Program-made: the position numbers and the translations under genes
DNA from: Halomicrobium katesii DSM 19301
Lineage (GTDB): Archaea; Halobacteriota; Halobacteria; Halobacteriales; Haloarculaceae
DNA length: 64,000 bases
NCBI RefSeq assembly: GCF_000379085.1
Contig: NZ_KB905378.1
Coordinates: 2,605,512 to 2,669,511 of the forward strand
Direction: 5' to 3'
In this document: piece by piece, positions 8,444 to 16,586 of the stretch
How positions within the stretch are numbered: the first letter of the stretch is position 1
How the letters are laid out: each line of letters starts with the position of its first letter
Notes under the pieces: model-generated
What the model was told of the DNA's origin: nothing
What the model saw: only the letters and a program-made list of their open reading frames with translations
Database searches by the model: none

Positions 8444-10033
8444 GTGCTCTCACAGTTCCGTTCGTCGCTGCGGTCCGATCGAGCGCTCCTGCTCGGCCTG
8501 ACGCTGGTCGTTGCCTTCTGTAGCATCGTCTACGAACTGATCTACTCGGAGATGCTGCGGGTCCTCTTTGGCGGCACAGTCCTACGCTACTCGATCACGA
8601 TCGGTCTGTACCTGTTCTCGCTGGGGATCGGTGCCTTCCTGTACAACTACGTCGGCGAAGCGGAGACGAACTTCTTCAGGATCGAGGTGCTGCTTGCCGT
8701 CGTCGGACCGCTGGGGCTACTGGTGATGATCCTGCTCAACAGCGTTCCAGACGTGCGGTTCCCGGCGAAAGACACCGCTATTCTCGTCGCCTCTCACCTG
8801 CCGATTATCGCAGTCGGCGTGCTTTCCGGACTGGAGATTCCGTTCCTGTCCTCGATGGTGACCAGCGAGCGGTCCGCGTTCAGCGAGGTGCTGGGCGTGG
8901 ACTACTTCGGAAGCCTCGTCGGGACAGTGGTCTACGCGCTCTTCCTCTACCCGTCGATGGGGCTGATCACCGCAATCGTCGTTCTGGGGCTGCTCAACGC
9001 CGTCGCAGCGCTGTCGTTTGCAGTACGGTTCACCGAGAGCAGCAAGGCACTGCTGCTGGTCGGTCTCCTCCTTACCGGTACGTACGTCGGTGTGCTGGCG
9101 AACGAGCAGCAGGTCGAGGACTCGCTGACCGACCTCTACGTCGAAGGGGCGATCGAGAGCGACTATCCGCCCGGCACGGCGTCGATCGACGTGACCGAAC
9201 GCCACACCACCAGGTATCAGGACGCCGTTCTGTACGAGCGGCAACTCAGTGATCTTCCCGGCACCGATACGTGTTTGCGGCTCGATATGGCTGTCCAGCT
9301 CTGTGACCGGTGGGTCGAGTCCTACCACGAGGGACTGGTCGACGTGCCGATGTCGCAGTTCGAGAACGGGTCCGAGACGCGCGTCCTGTTGATCGGTGGC
9401 GGTGACTGGATCGCCGTCGATCACCTCCGAGAGTACGGTGTCACCGTCGACCACGTCGACATCGACGGGGAGTTCATGAACTACACGAGAGATCACCGGT
9501 TCTTCGAGCAGTACCACGACGACGCCTACGAGTACGACCGACTGACGACACACGTCGCAGACGCCCGGACGTACCTCCGTTCGACCGATCGACGGTACGA
9601 TCTGATATTGCTCGATCTGCCGGGTGCGCGTTCCGACGACGCACTGCCGCTGTACTCGACCGAATTCTACACCCAGTTACGACAGCACGTGGCCGACGAC
9701 GGGATGGTGGCGACGTGGGTGTACTCTCGTTACAGGTTTACGAGCCACCACATGGCCTACGCCAACACTGTCCGAGAGGCCGGCTTTCGTGGCTACGCCG
9801 ACTACAGCACCTACGACGACTTCGATCGGGACGGACAGTTAGAGCGTGGAGAACGGTTCTACTTGCTCTCTCCGAGCCCGAACGAGGAGCTAACGCTCGA
9901 CACAGCACGGAACGCTCGAACGGAACGGGTGGAGTCCGCCTACGAACGCCGGGAGTGGCGCGCGATCGATCGCTATCGGGGTGTCGAACCGAACAGCATC
10001 TTCGATCCCAACTACGACATCGTCATCGGCTAA
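8444..10033 (+). CDS. Membrane-integral spermidine synthase-like protein
   Basis: A 529-residue fusion. The N-terminal ~210 residues form about seven transmembrane helices (such as LLLGLTLVVAFCSIVYELIY and LRYSITIGLYLFSLGIGAFL). The C-terminal half is a Rossmann aminopropyltransferase-like domain with LLIGGGDWIAVDHL, VDHVDIDGEF and DARTYL, matching the nucleotide/SAM-binding strands of SpeE. A GTG start 4 bases after the lipoprotein stop is the only sensible one. Membrane-bound SpeE relatives are common but their substrates are unknown; polyamine synthesis should not be assumed. Confidence 0.85.
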   Translation: MLSQFRSSLRSDRALLLGLTLVVAFCSIVYELIYSEMLRVLFGGTVLRYSITIGLYLFSLGIGAFLYNYVGEAETNFFRIEVLLAVVGPLGLLVMILLNSVPDVRFPAKDTAILVASHLPIIAVGVLSGLEIPFLSSMVTSERSAFSEVLGVDYFGSLVGTVVYALFLYPSMGLITAIVVLGLLNAVAALSFAVRFTESSKALLLVGLLLTGTYVGVLANEQQVEDSLTDLYVEGAIESDYPPGTASIDVTERHTTRYQDAVLYERQLSDLPGTDTCLRLDMAVQLCDRWVESYHEGLVDVPMSQFENGSETRVLLIGGGDWIAVDHLREYGVTVDHVDIDGEFMNYTRDHRFFEQYHDDAYEYDRLTTHVADARTYLRSTDRRYDLILLDLPGARSDDALPLYSTEFYTQLRQHVADDGMVATWVYSRYRFTSHHMAYANTVREAGFRGYADYSTYDDFDRDGQLERGERFYLLSPSPNEELTLDTARNARTERVESAYERREWRAIDRYRGVEPNSIFDPNYDIVIG

Positions 10034-10035
10034 AT

Positions 10036-10503
10036 ATGAACCACGAACTGCTTCACTTTGGATACGAACTCACGGATCCGGACCGACTGAACGTCTACGA
10101 CGAGACGACGGTGACCGTCGACGGCGTCGATTTCGCCGCTGCCGTCATCGGTAGCTCTCACTGTGTTCGTGCCCGGTCGCTCGGGTTCGCAGAGATCGCG
10201 TCCTGCGACGAGCGAACCGTCACTGGTAGTCGAGCGATCGACCTCCGCCGACGGGACTCGGCGACCGTCGCGTACGACACCGAACAGGTCGCGTGTACGA
10301 CGGAGATCCGTGTCGACTCGATCGAACGCTTCCCGACAACGCGATCGTTCGATCTGCGCTACGACTTCTCTGACCGCGCGGTAACCGCCGTCGACGCGGT
10401 CGACGGTGGCTACGAGACGTGGCACACGTACCCGGAACACGACTGCGCCGTCTTTACCGAAACCCTGTTCGAGCGACTCGGGAGACGGCCGGAAACGGGA
10501 TGA
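10036..10503 (+). CDS. DUF2617-like protein, third gene of the SpeE-like cassette
   Basis: A 155-residue soluble protein starting 3 bases after the SpeE-like stop. Segments such as FAAAVIGSSHCVRA and the C-terminal GGYETWHTYPEHDCAVFTET resemble the bacterial DUF2617 family (recalled family resemblance, not searched), whose genes also neighbour membrane SpeE proteins. No catalytic motif is evident. Its TGA stop is directly followed by the complementary TCA stop of the convergent gene, so the two stop codons form TGATCA. Confidence 0.65.
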   Translation: MNHELLHFGYELTDPDRLNVYDETTVTVDGVDFAAAVIGSSHCVRARSLGFAEIASCDERTVTGSRAIDLRRRDSATVAYDTEQVACTTEIRVDSIERFPTTRSFDLRYDFSDRAVTAVDAVDGGYETWHTYPEHDCAVFTETLFERLGRRPETG

Positions 10504-11100
10504 TCAGCGGAAGATCTCGCGTCGCTCCGCTTCGGTGAGTTCCACGTCTTCGTCGGGGACGTGGGGTGTACACTCCGGACACTCGTCCGACCCCGTTCGT
10601 TCGCCGAGCGTGACGGTGAACCCGAACACGGAGAGTACCGTCTCTTCGTGTCGTCTGACGATCGTCTCGGCGTCGCGGCCGCAGTTGTGACAGAACTCTC
10701 GCTCGGTGGCGTTGGTCTGGTAGGACACCATCGTATAGTCGAACAACCCGAGGTCCGCGTACGCCTCCGCCCGGTCGGTTCGTACGAGGTCGGGGCCGCT
10801 CTGTGCCTCGCCGTGACGATCGATCGAGTTCGCCACGCCTTCGTCGCCCTGGATCTCCAGGTCGAGCGACCGGGCGATCGAGACACTGTTTCGGTCACCG
10901 TCGATACTGAGACGTACCGTGCTACCGCTCCCGCGTGCCGTGACCGAGTTCCGTTCGCCACCGACAGTCAGGACGACGTCGTCGGTCGCAGTGAACTCGA
11001 CCGATCCGCGCTCGCTCTCGACGGAGACCGTGCCACTAACCTCCCCCAGTGACCGGGATTTGCGCGTCCCGACGACCCGTAGCTCGGAGTTTTCGGCCAT
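10504..11100 (-). CDS. Beta-repeat (DUF3060-like) protein with C-terminal zinc ribbon
   Basis: A 198-residue protein. Residues ~20-85 are short beta-strand repeats with Asn/Ser turns (VGGERNSVTARGSGSTVRL and DGDRNSVSIARSL), as in DUF3060-type beta-helical proteins. Residues ~130-180 carry two cysteine pairs, FCHNCGR and DECPECTPH, forming a likely zinc ribbon. It follows the 11103-11369 gene by 2 bases and is probably translated with it. No export signal is present, so it is probably cytosolic. The function is unknown. Confidence 0.7.
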   Translation of the reverse strand: MAENSELRVVGTRKSRSLGEVSGTVSVESERGSVEFTATDDVVLTVGGERNSVTARGSGSTVRLSIDGDRNSVSIARSLDLEIQGDEGVANSIDRHGEAQSGPDLVRTDRAEAYADLGLFDYTMVSYQTNATEREFCHNCGRDAETIVRRHEETVLSVFGFTVTLGERTGSDECPECTPHVPDEDVELTEAERREIFR

Positions 11101-11102
11101 CT

Positions 11103-11369
11103 TCAGAGGAGGCTGTCGTCCTCGTGTACGTCCTGTGCGTTGTCGACGGTCACGTCGCCCTCTACCGTTCCGGAATCGAGTGTCACGTCTTCGGACTGTT
11201 CGACGTGGACCTCACCGCCGTGCTCGACGATCACGTCCTGTGCCGACTCGATGACCAGTTTCCCCTCGACGCGACCGGTGTCTACGTGTACGTCTTCGGC
11301 CGACTCGACGACGACATCTTCGGTCGCGTGTTCGACGATCACGTCCTCTCCGCTCACTCGTTCGGTCAT
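11103..11369 (-). CDS. Short, highly acidic beta-repeat protein
   Basis: An 88-residue protein made almost entirely of a repeated pattern of alternating Val with Glu/Asp (EDVIVEH, EDVVVES, EDVHVDT, QDVIVEH, EDVTLDS, QDVHEDD) in ~9-10 residue units. This is expected to wind into a small beta-solenoid. It is the first gene of a two-gene unit with 10504-11100, which also has a beta-repeat domain. The role is unknown; surface-free acidic solenoids of this kind could be scaffolds or polymerising filaments (inference). Confidence 0.65.
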   Translation of the reverse strand: MTERVSGEDVIVEHATEDVVVESAEDVHVDTGRVEGKLVIESAQDVIVEHGGEVHVEQSEDVTLDSGTVEGDVTVDNAQDVHEDDSLL

Positions 11370-11426
11370 GATCGGGCGTTCGGCGAGGACTCGAAAAGGT
11401 CTTTTGCCGTACCGCGCTCCTGTGGC

Positions 11427-13541
11427 CTATATCTCTGAGCGTTTGATCAGGCAGTACAACACCAGCCCCGAGAGGATGACGTTGACGTACACCTCCATCC
11501 CGGCCATCGCTCTCGCGGCCGCGCCCTCCGGGCCGATGTAACCGTAGCCGATGGTGAGAAACGTAATATAACTGAAGTGGATATTTCGATAGAGGATCGA
11601 CAGCGCCTCGGGAGAGAACAGACCGGGAGCACCGGAGAGCGGCGGAACCGTCGTCGCGAACGCTGACCCGCCGAAGGCGTACAGCACCGCTGGGAACAGC
11701 GGAAAGAGCGCGAAGACGGCGACGATCCGCCCCAGTCGCATGCCGTGACCGCAGGTGATGCCGAGGAACGCGTTCTCGACGGCGCGACTGGCGTTTTTCG
11801 CCCGCGTCACGAGGTCGGTCGTCCCGTCTCTGGCGATGCCGACGTACTTCTTCCGGGCGAACTGCTGGCGTCTGACCCGGAACTCGCCGGCGGCCTTCAT
11901 CTGGCCAGCACTGGAGGCTGCCGTCTTGGCTTTGAGATAGGTGCGCTCGACGTTCTCGGGGGTCATCGGCATCGCGAACGTCACGTCGGCGAAGTTCTCG
12001 TCGAACTCGTGGAGCGACCAGTCGTTTCGATCCAGGTAGTCCGTGTGTGCCGAGAAGTCGAAGTCGTAGCCGTCGAACTCGTTGAACTCCGTGTTGCAGA
12101 AACGGAAGTAGTCGAGGAGCTGCCGGTGGTCGCTCTCGGTGGTCGCACTCAGCGACACGGAGCCGAGACTCGCGTTCGTCAGATCGTAACGAACCCAGCC
12201 CCCCTCTGGCTGACGGATCTCTCCGTCCTTGATGATCGCGCGGGTGAAGTCCACGTAGCTTTCGTTCGTGATCGGAACGACGTGAAAGACGGCGCGATCG
12301 AACTTCGCACCGCGGAAGTCGGTCTCGGCAGCGAAACGGGTGTCGACGAACGATCCGGAGCTGAGGACGGCGTCCTCGAAACTCGCCCGCGCCACGAAGG
12401 TCGCTCCGTCGAAAGAGGCGTCCTCTTCGAGGTGATTGTCGGCTCCCCGAAACTCCGCTCCGCGAAATATAGCGACATCGTCGAACGACACCTGCTCGAA
12501 GCTCACGTCGCCGTCAAACCGGGCCTCGTCGAAGTCGACCTCGTCGGCGAACGTCGCAGCTTCGAAGGAAGCGTCACCGTCGAAGCGAATCTCTTCGAAC
12601 GTCGCACGGCCGTTCACCGTGATACCGTCGAACAGACCGTCCCGAAAGTGCGCATCACGGGCGTTCAGTTCGTCGTCGAACACCGCTTGCGAGAACGTGG
12701 CGTCTTCTTCGAGTGAACGGGCACCGCCCTCGAATTCCGCTCCGCGAAACACCGCAGGGCCCTCGAAAGTGACCGACTCGAAGTCGACATCGCCGCCGAA
12801 GTCGACCTCGTCGAAGTCCGCTTCGCTCTGGAAGGTCGCACGGGTAAACGCCACGTCCCCGGTAAACGTCGTCTCTTCGAATCCGACACGATCGGCGACG
12901 GACACGTCTGCAAAGTCCGCGTACGTAAACGCCGCCTGACGGAAGTCGACCTCCCCCTCGAAGGTCGCCTCCTCGAAGCTGGCGTTGTCTCCGAGTTCGT
13001 TCGACGCACCACTGAACGAGGCGGTTTCGAACGAGACCGACGCCTCGAAGCTGGCCCGTTCGAAGTCCGCGTCGTTGCCGAAGTGTGCTTCCTGCAGTGT
13101 AACGGGGCCAGTAAACGTCGATCCGGTCACGTCGAACTGATCGTCGAACCGCGCCTCGAAGGCGTCGACGGCACCGCTCACGGTCGAGTCGGACAGTTCC
13201 AGGTCGAACTCGAAGCGGGCTCCGGAGAGTTCGAGACCACCGATGTCACAGTGTTCGAAGCAGATCGGCACGGTCACGTCGGCGTCGACAGCGCTAACTG
13301 CCCCCTCGAACGTGCAGTTCCTGAAGACGACCGGATGGTTGTTGTCGCTCTCGACCGTTCTGAAATCGAGGTTCAGTGCCGGTAGCGTACAGTCAGAGAG
13401 TACTTTCTCCTCCTGATCCCCGCGCTCGATCACCGAGAACAGAGCGTCGAGGACTTCCTCGTCGCCGATATCGAGTGCCTCACGCTCGTCGGGCGACCGT
13501 TCGAGGAGCGCTCTGGCGTCCGATATCGCGGTCTCTGGCAT
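11427..13541 (-). CDS. Pentapeptide-repeat protein fused to a two-helix potassium channel pore
   Basis: A 704-residue protein. Residues ~60-400 are tandem pentapeptide-type repeats of the A(D/N)FxxA class (DADFERASFEASVSFETASF and many more), expected to form a right-handed beta-helix. Residues ~480-580 link to a C-terminal membrane domain: one helix (IVAVFALFPLFPAVLYAF), a pore loop FLTIGYGYIGP containing the TIGYG potassium selectivity filter, and a second helix (VYVNVILSGLVLYCL). The C-terminus matches the ion-channel 2 pore. Start ATG 13541. It is probably a K+ channel with a large cytosolic beta-helical domain of unknown sensing role. Confidence 0.85.
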   Translation of the reverse strand: MPETAISDARALLERSPDEREALDIGDEEVLDALFSVIERGDQEEKVLSDCTLPALNLDFRTVESDNNHPVVFRNCTFEGAVSAVDADVTVPICFEHCDIGGLELSGARFEFDLELSDSTVSGAVDAFEARFDDQFDVTGSTFTGPVTLQEAHFGNDADFERASFEASVSFETASFSGASNELGDNASFEEATFEGEVDFRQAAFTYADFADVSVADRVGFEETTFTGDVAFTRATFQSEADFDEVDFGGDVDFESVTFEGPAVFRGAEFEGGARSLEEDATFSQAVFDDELNARDAHFRDGLFDGITVNGRATFEEIRFDGDASFEAATFADEVDFDEARFDGDVSFEQVSFDDVAIFRGAEFRGADNHLEEDASFDGATFVARASFEDAVLSSGSFVDTRFAAETDFRGAKFDRAVFHVVPITNESYVDFTRAIIKDGEIRQPEGGWVRYDLTNASLGSVSLSATTESDHRQLLDYFRFCNTEFNEFDGYDFDFSAHTDYLDRNDWSLHEFDENFADVTFAMPMTPENVERTYLKAKTAASSAGQMKAAGEFRVRRQQFARKKYVGIARDGTTDLVTRAKNASRAVENAFLGITCGHGMRLGRIVAVFALFPLFPAVLYAFGGSAFATTVPPLSGAPGLFSPEALSILYRNIHFSYITFLTIGYGYIGPEGAAARAMAGMEVYVNVILSGLVLYCLIKRSEI

Positions 13542-13607
13542 GATCCAACGTGATCAACTGACGAACAAAAATCTACCCAATCTCCAGTCACGTGTGTGCA
13601 AGTGACC

Positions 13608-16427
13608 TCACCAGAACGATTGGGTGCGGGCGTACTCGCGTTCCTGCTGGAGGATGTCCCGGTAGAACTCGTCTTCGTCCTCGCGGAGTTTGTTGATGAT
13701 GCGAGCGGCGTTGTGGGGGCCGACGCCGCGCGCGGCCAGCGCGATCACCGCCTGTTTGCCGTGGCTCTGGACCAGCGACGCCGACCGGTAGGCCCGTTCG
13801 GTCATCTTCTCCTGGTCCTCGTCTTTGTCCTCGGCTCGCACCGCCGAGATCACCTCCTCGGCCCACGGATTGAGTGCGGCGATGCGCGTCGACCCACAGT
13901 CGGGACAGTCGGGCTGGTCGCGGACGCGACCGACCTGCTGTTTGCGCCGCCAGTCTCGGCAGTGGAGACAGAACAGCAGCACCCGGTCGTTCTGGATGCG
14001 CTCCCTGACGGTCTGGATGACGCTGGCGTCGGCGTGTTCCGGCGAGAGCAGTTCCCGACCGGACGAACGGCCGCCGAGGCCGATCGACGTGCGGTCGCCG
14101 ACGGTCTCGACGGCGATCGAGCCGGACTGCACCGCCGACAGGACGGTCTGGGTCGCTTCCACGGCCAGGTCCTCGTGGAACACCTCGCGGACGGCCTCGT
14201 CGTAGATCGGCGTGTCTTCGAGGGCGGCCAGCAGTCGATCGCGTCCGAACCGACCGGAACCGGAGCCCCGCCAGCGCTTGAGCGTGCCGAACTTCGCCGC
14301 GACCTGGGCGAGCTTGAACTTCAGGGCGTCGGCGTTTTTCAGGCTTAGCTCGATGATGTGGCGGACATGCTCGGGATCAGTCGTCTCCAGCACGTCGATC
14401 ACGTCGCCGCCGCTGACGCCGCTTGGCAGTTCGAGTTCGATCCGGTAGGGATCGACCTCCATCGCGACGGTCGCGCCGGCCCGCTGACCGACCAGCGACG
14501 AGAGCAGTCGGCCGAGCGTCTCGTTGACCTGGTGGCCCAGACAGGCGTTGACGACGACCTCGCGGCCGTGCATCTCGACGACGATCGTCTCGTCGTCGGG
14601 GATCGGAGCCTCGTGGTCTCGGAGCTGTTCGAGCCCGCTCTCGACGGTGGCCGGATCGCCCTCGTAGCGCCGCGTGAGATCGCGGGCCACGGCGTCGGCC
14701 GCTGCCCCGTCCTGGAGCTGTCTGCCGGCGACGCGTCGCAGTTCGCCGACCTCGCGGGCGACCGCCTGTGGGACCGGGATCTCCTGGCCGACCCACGACG
14801 GCACCTCCCCGGCGGGGTCTTCGATGGGCGAGACCGTGACGACCTCCTCGTCCTCGTCGACGTTCGTGATCCGCCACATCTCCCCGCGCTGGATGAACAC
14901 CTCGCCGGGGTTCGCGAAGTTGACGACGAACTGCTCGTCGAGCGTGCCGATCTGGTCGCCCGAGGCCACGTCCTCCACGTCGTAGGTCGCCTCGTCGGGG
15001 ATCATCGAGAGGTTCTGATAGAAGTACTGCCAGGTCCCCCGTCGCTTCTCCAGTCGGTCGTTCTCTTCGTCGACCCAGAGCACGCGGTTCTCGGCGAGTT
15101 CGCGGACCACCGCCCGAAACTCGTCGGTCGTCAGCTCTCGGAAGGGATACGCCCGCGTGACGATCTCGTAGGCCTCCATCGCGCGGATCTCGCCGACGTC
15201 CATGACGATGCCGGGGACCTGATTGGCCACGGTGTCGAGGCTGCCGTCGTGGACCTCGGCGGGCTCGACCTCGCCGTCGAGAGCCTGTCGCGTGATCGCC
15301 AGCGCCTCCAGCGTGTCGTCTGGATGGGTGGTGACGACGGTCCCCGAAGACAGCAGGTCCCGGCGGTGCCCCGCGCGGCCGACGCGCTGGAGGAGCCGAG
15401 CGACCTGGCGCGGGCTCCCGTACTGGACGACGTGGTCGACGCGGCCCACGTCGATCCCGAGCTCCATCGACGAGGTACAGAGCAGCGCGTCGAGATCGCC
15501 CTCTTTGAAGCGGTCTTCCACGTCGATTCGCGTCTCCTTGGCCAGCGATCCGTGGTGGACTCCGAGATTCGTGCCGAGTTCTTTGAACCGCGAGCCCAGT
15601 GCCTCCGCCGTCTGGCGCGTGTTGACGAACACCAGGACGGAGTCGTGGGCCGCGATCAGTTCGTCGATCCGGCGGACGTGGCTGGCGACCTCGGGGTCGG
15701 TGACGAGTTCGCTGGCCAGGCGCTCGTCGGCATCGGTGACCGTCGGCCGGACGACGGACACGTCCAGACGGCCCCCCACGTCGACCTCGACGATCCGACA
15801 GCCGCGGTCGCCGGTGAGAAAGCGCCCGACGGCCTCGGGATCGCCGACGGTCGCCGAGAGCCCGATCCGCTGAAACGGACCCGACACCTCGCGCAGCCGT
15901 TCCAGCCCGACGGTCAGCTGTGCGCCGCGCTTGGCGGCCGCGAGCTCGTGGACCTCGTCGACGACGACGTGGGCTACGTCTTCTAGCGCTGTCCGGAGCT
16001 TCGAGCCGGTCAACATCGCCTGGAGCGTCTCCGGCGTCGTCACGAGCACGTCCGGCGGATCGTCGGCCTGCTGCTGGCGCTGGTAGTCCGTCGTGTCGCC
16101 GTGGCGCACGTCGATCTCGAGGTCGAGCGCGTCGCCCCACCAGTCGAGCCGCTCGCGCATGTCGCGGTTCAGCGCCCGAAGGGGCGTGACGTACAGCGCC
16201 CCGATGCCAAAGCAGTCCTCGTCGGCCAGCGCGTCGAAGACCGGGAGCATGGCCGTCTCCGTCTTCCCGGTCCCCGTCGGCGCGACGACGAGCGCGTCGT
16301 CTCCCGCCGCCAGCGGCGGAATCGCCTTTCGCTGGGGCTCCGTCGGCGTCGTAAAACCCCGCTCGGACAGCGCCGATCGGACCGACCCGCCGAGTGCAGT
16401 GAACGCGTCAGCGCCCGTCTCACTCAT
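13608..16427 (-). CDS. lhr: Lhr-family ATP-dependent helicase
   Basis: A 939-residue superfamily 2 helicase. Motif I is APTGTGKTE, Ia TPLRAL, II VDEVHE (DEVH), III LSATVGD, and the second RecA domain has VFVNTRQTAEAL, SMELGIDVG and QRVGRAGHR. A winged-helix region and the Lhr-specific C-terminal part follow, including the cysteine cluster FCLHC and CPDCGS. Start ATG 16427 (MSETGADAF); upstream in-frame codons look non-coding. Lhr helicases unwind branched or RNA:DNA substrates during repair. It stands alone in this neighbourhood. Confidence 0.93.
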   Translation of the reverse strand: MSETGADAFTALGGSVRSALSERGFTTPTEPQRKAIPPLAAGDDALVVAPTGTGKTETAMLPVFDALADEDCFGIGALYVTPLRALNRDMRERLDWWGDALDLEIDVRHGDTTDYQRQQQADDPPDVLVTTPETLQAMLTGSKLRTALEDVAHVVVDEVHELAAAKRGAQLTVGLERLREVSGPFQRIGLSATVGDPEAVGRFLTGDRGCRIVEVDVGGRLDVSVVRPTVTDADERLASELVTDPEVASHVRRIDELIAAHDSVLVFVNTRQTAEALGSRFKELGTNLGVHHGSLAKETRIDVEDRFKEGDLDALLCTSSMELGIDVGRVDHVVQYGSPRQVARLLQRVGRAGHRRDLLSSGTVVTTHPDDTLEALAITRQALDGEVEPAEVHDGSLDTVANQVPGIVMDVGEIRAMEAYEIVTRAYPFRELTTDEFRAVVRELAENRVLWVDEENDRLEKRRGTWQYFYQNLSMIPDEATYDVEDVASGDQIGTLDEQFVVNFANPGEVFIQRGEMWRITNVDEDEEVVTVSPIEDPAGEVPSWVGQEIPVPQAVAREVGELRRVAGRQLQDGAAADAVARDLTRRYEGDPATVESGLEQLRDHEAPIPDDETIVVEMHGREVVVNACLGHQVNETLGRLLSSLVGQRAGATVAMEVDPYRIELELPSGVSGGDVIDVLETTDPEHVRHIIELSLKNADALKFKLAQVAAKFGTLKRWRGSGSGRFGRDRLLAALEDTPIYDEAVREVFHEDLAVEATQTVLSAVQSGSIAVETVGDRTSIGLGGRSSGRELLSPEHADASVIQTVRERIQNDRVLLFCLHCRDWRRKQQVGRVRDQPDCPDCGSTRIAALNPWAEEVISAVRAEDKDEDQEKMTERAYRSASLVQSHGKQAVIALAARGVGPHNAARIINKLREDEDEFYRDILQQEREYARTQSFW

Positions 16428-16511
16428 CGCCACTGCTAACGGCTGGACGAGGTTAAAGATGCGGACAGCGCCGGTCCACAACGGCCCCGAGTCGGACGGG
16501 GACCGCTCATA

Positions 16512-16584
16512 CTGCCGGCTGTCCGTCTGTGACGAATGTCGCGACCTCGTATCGCAAATCTCTCGAAACAGTGACAGCCGGCGG
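16512..16584. repeat. Palindromic repeat family B, copy 1 (73 bp, flanked by TA)
   Basis: Arms CTGCCGGCTGTC at the left and GACAGCCGGCGG at the right pair (one mismatch), with the inner motif GTCTGTGACGAATGTCGCGA. TA flanks both ends (16510-16511 and 16585-16586). The TGA stop of the transducer gene (minus strand, 16587-16589) follows the right TA, in the same register as the family A copies. Related sequences are at 24673 and 45903. Confidence 0.8.
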
Positions 16585-16586
16585 TA

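Noticed and set aside
14358-15986. Long open frame antisense to lhr
   Set aside because: Opposite-strand shadow of a strongly supported helicase gene; composition follows from its codon bias.
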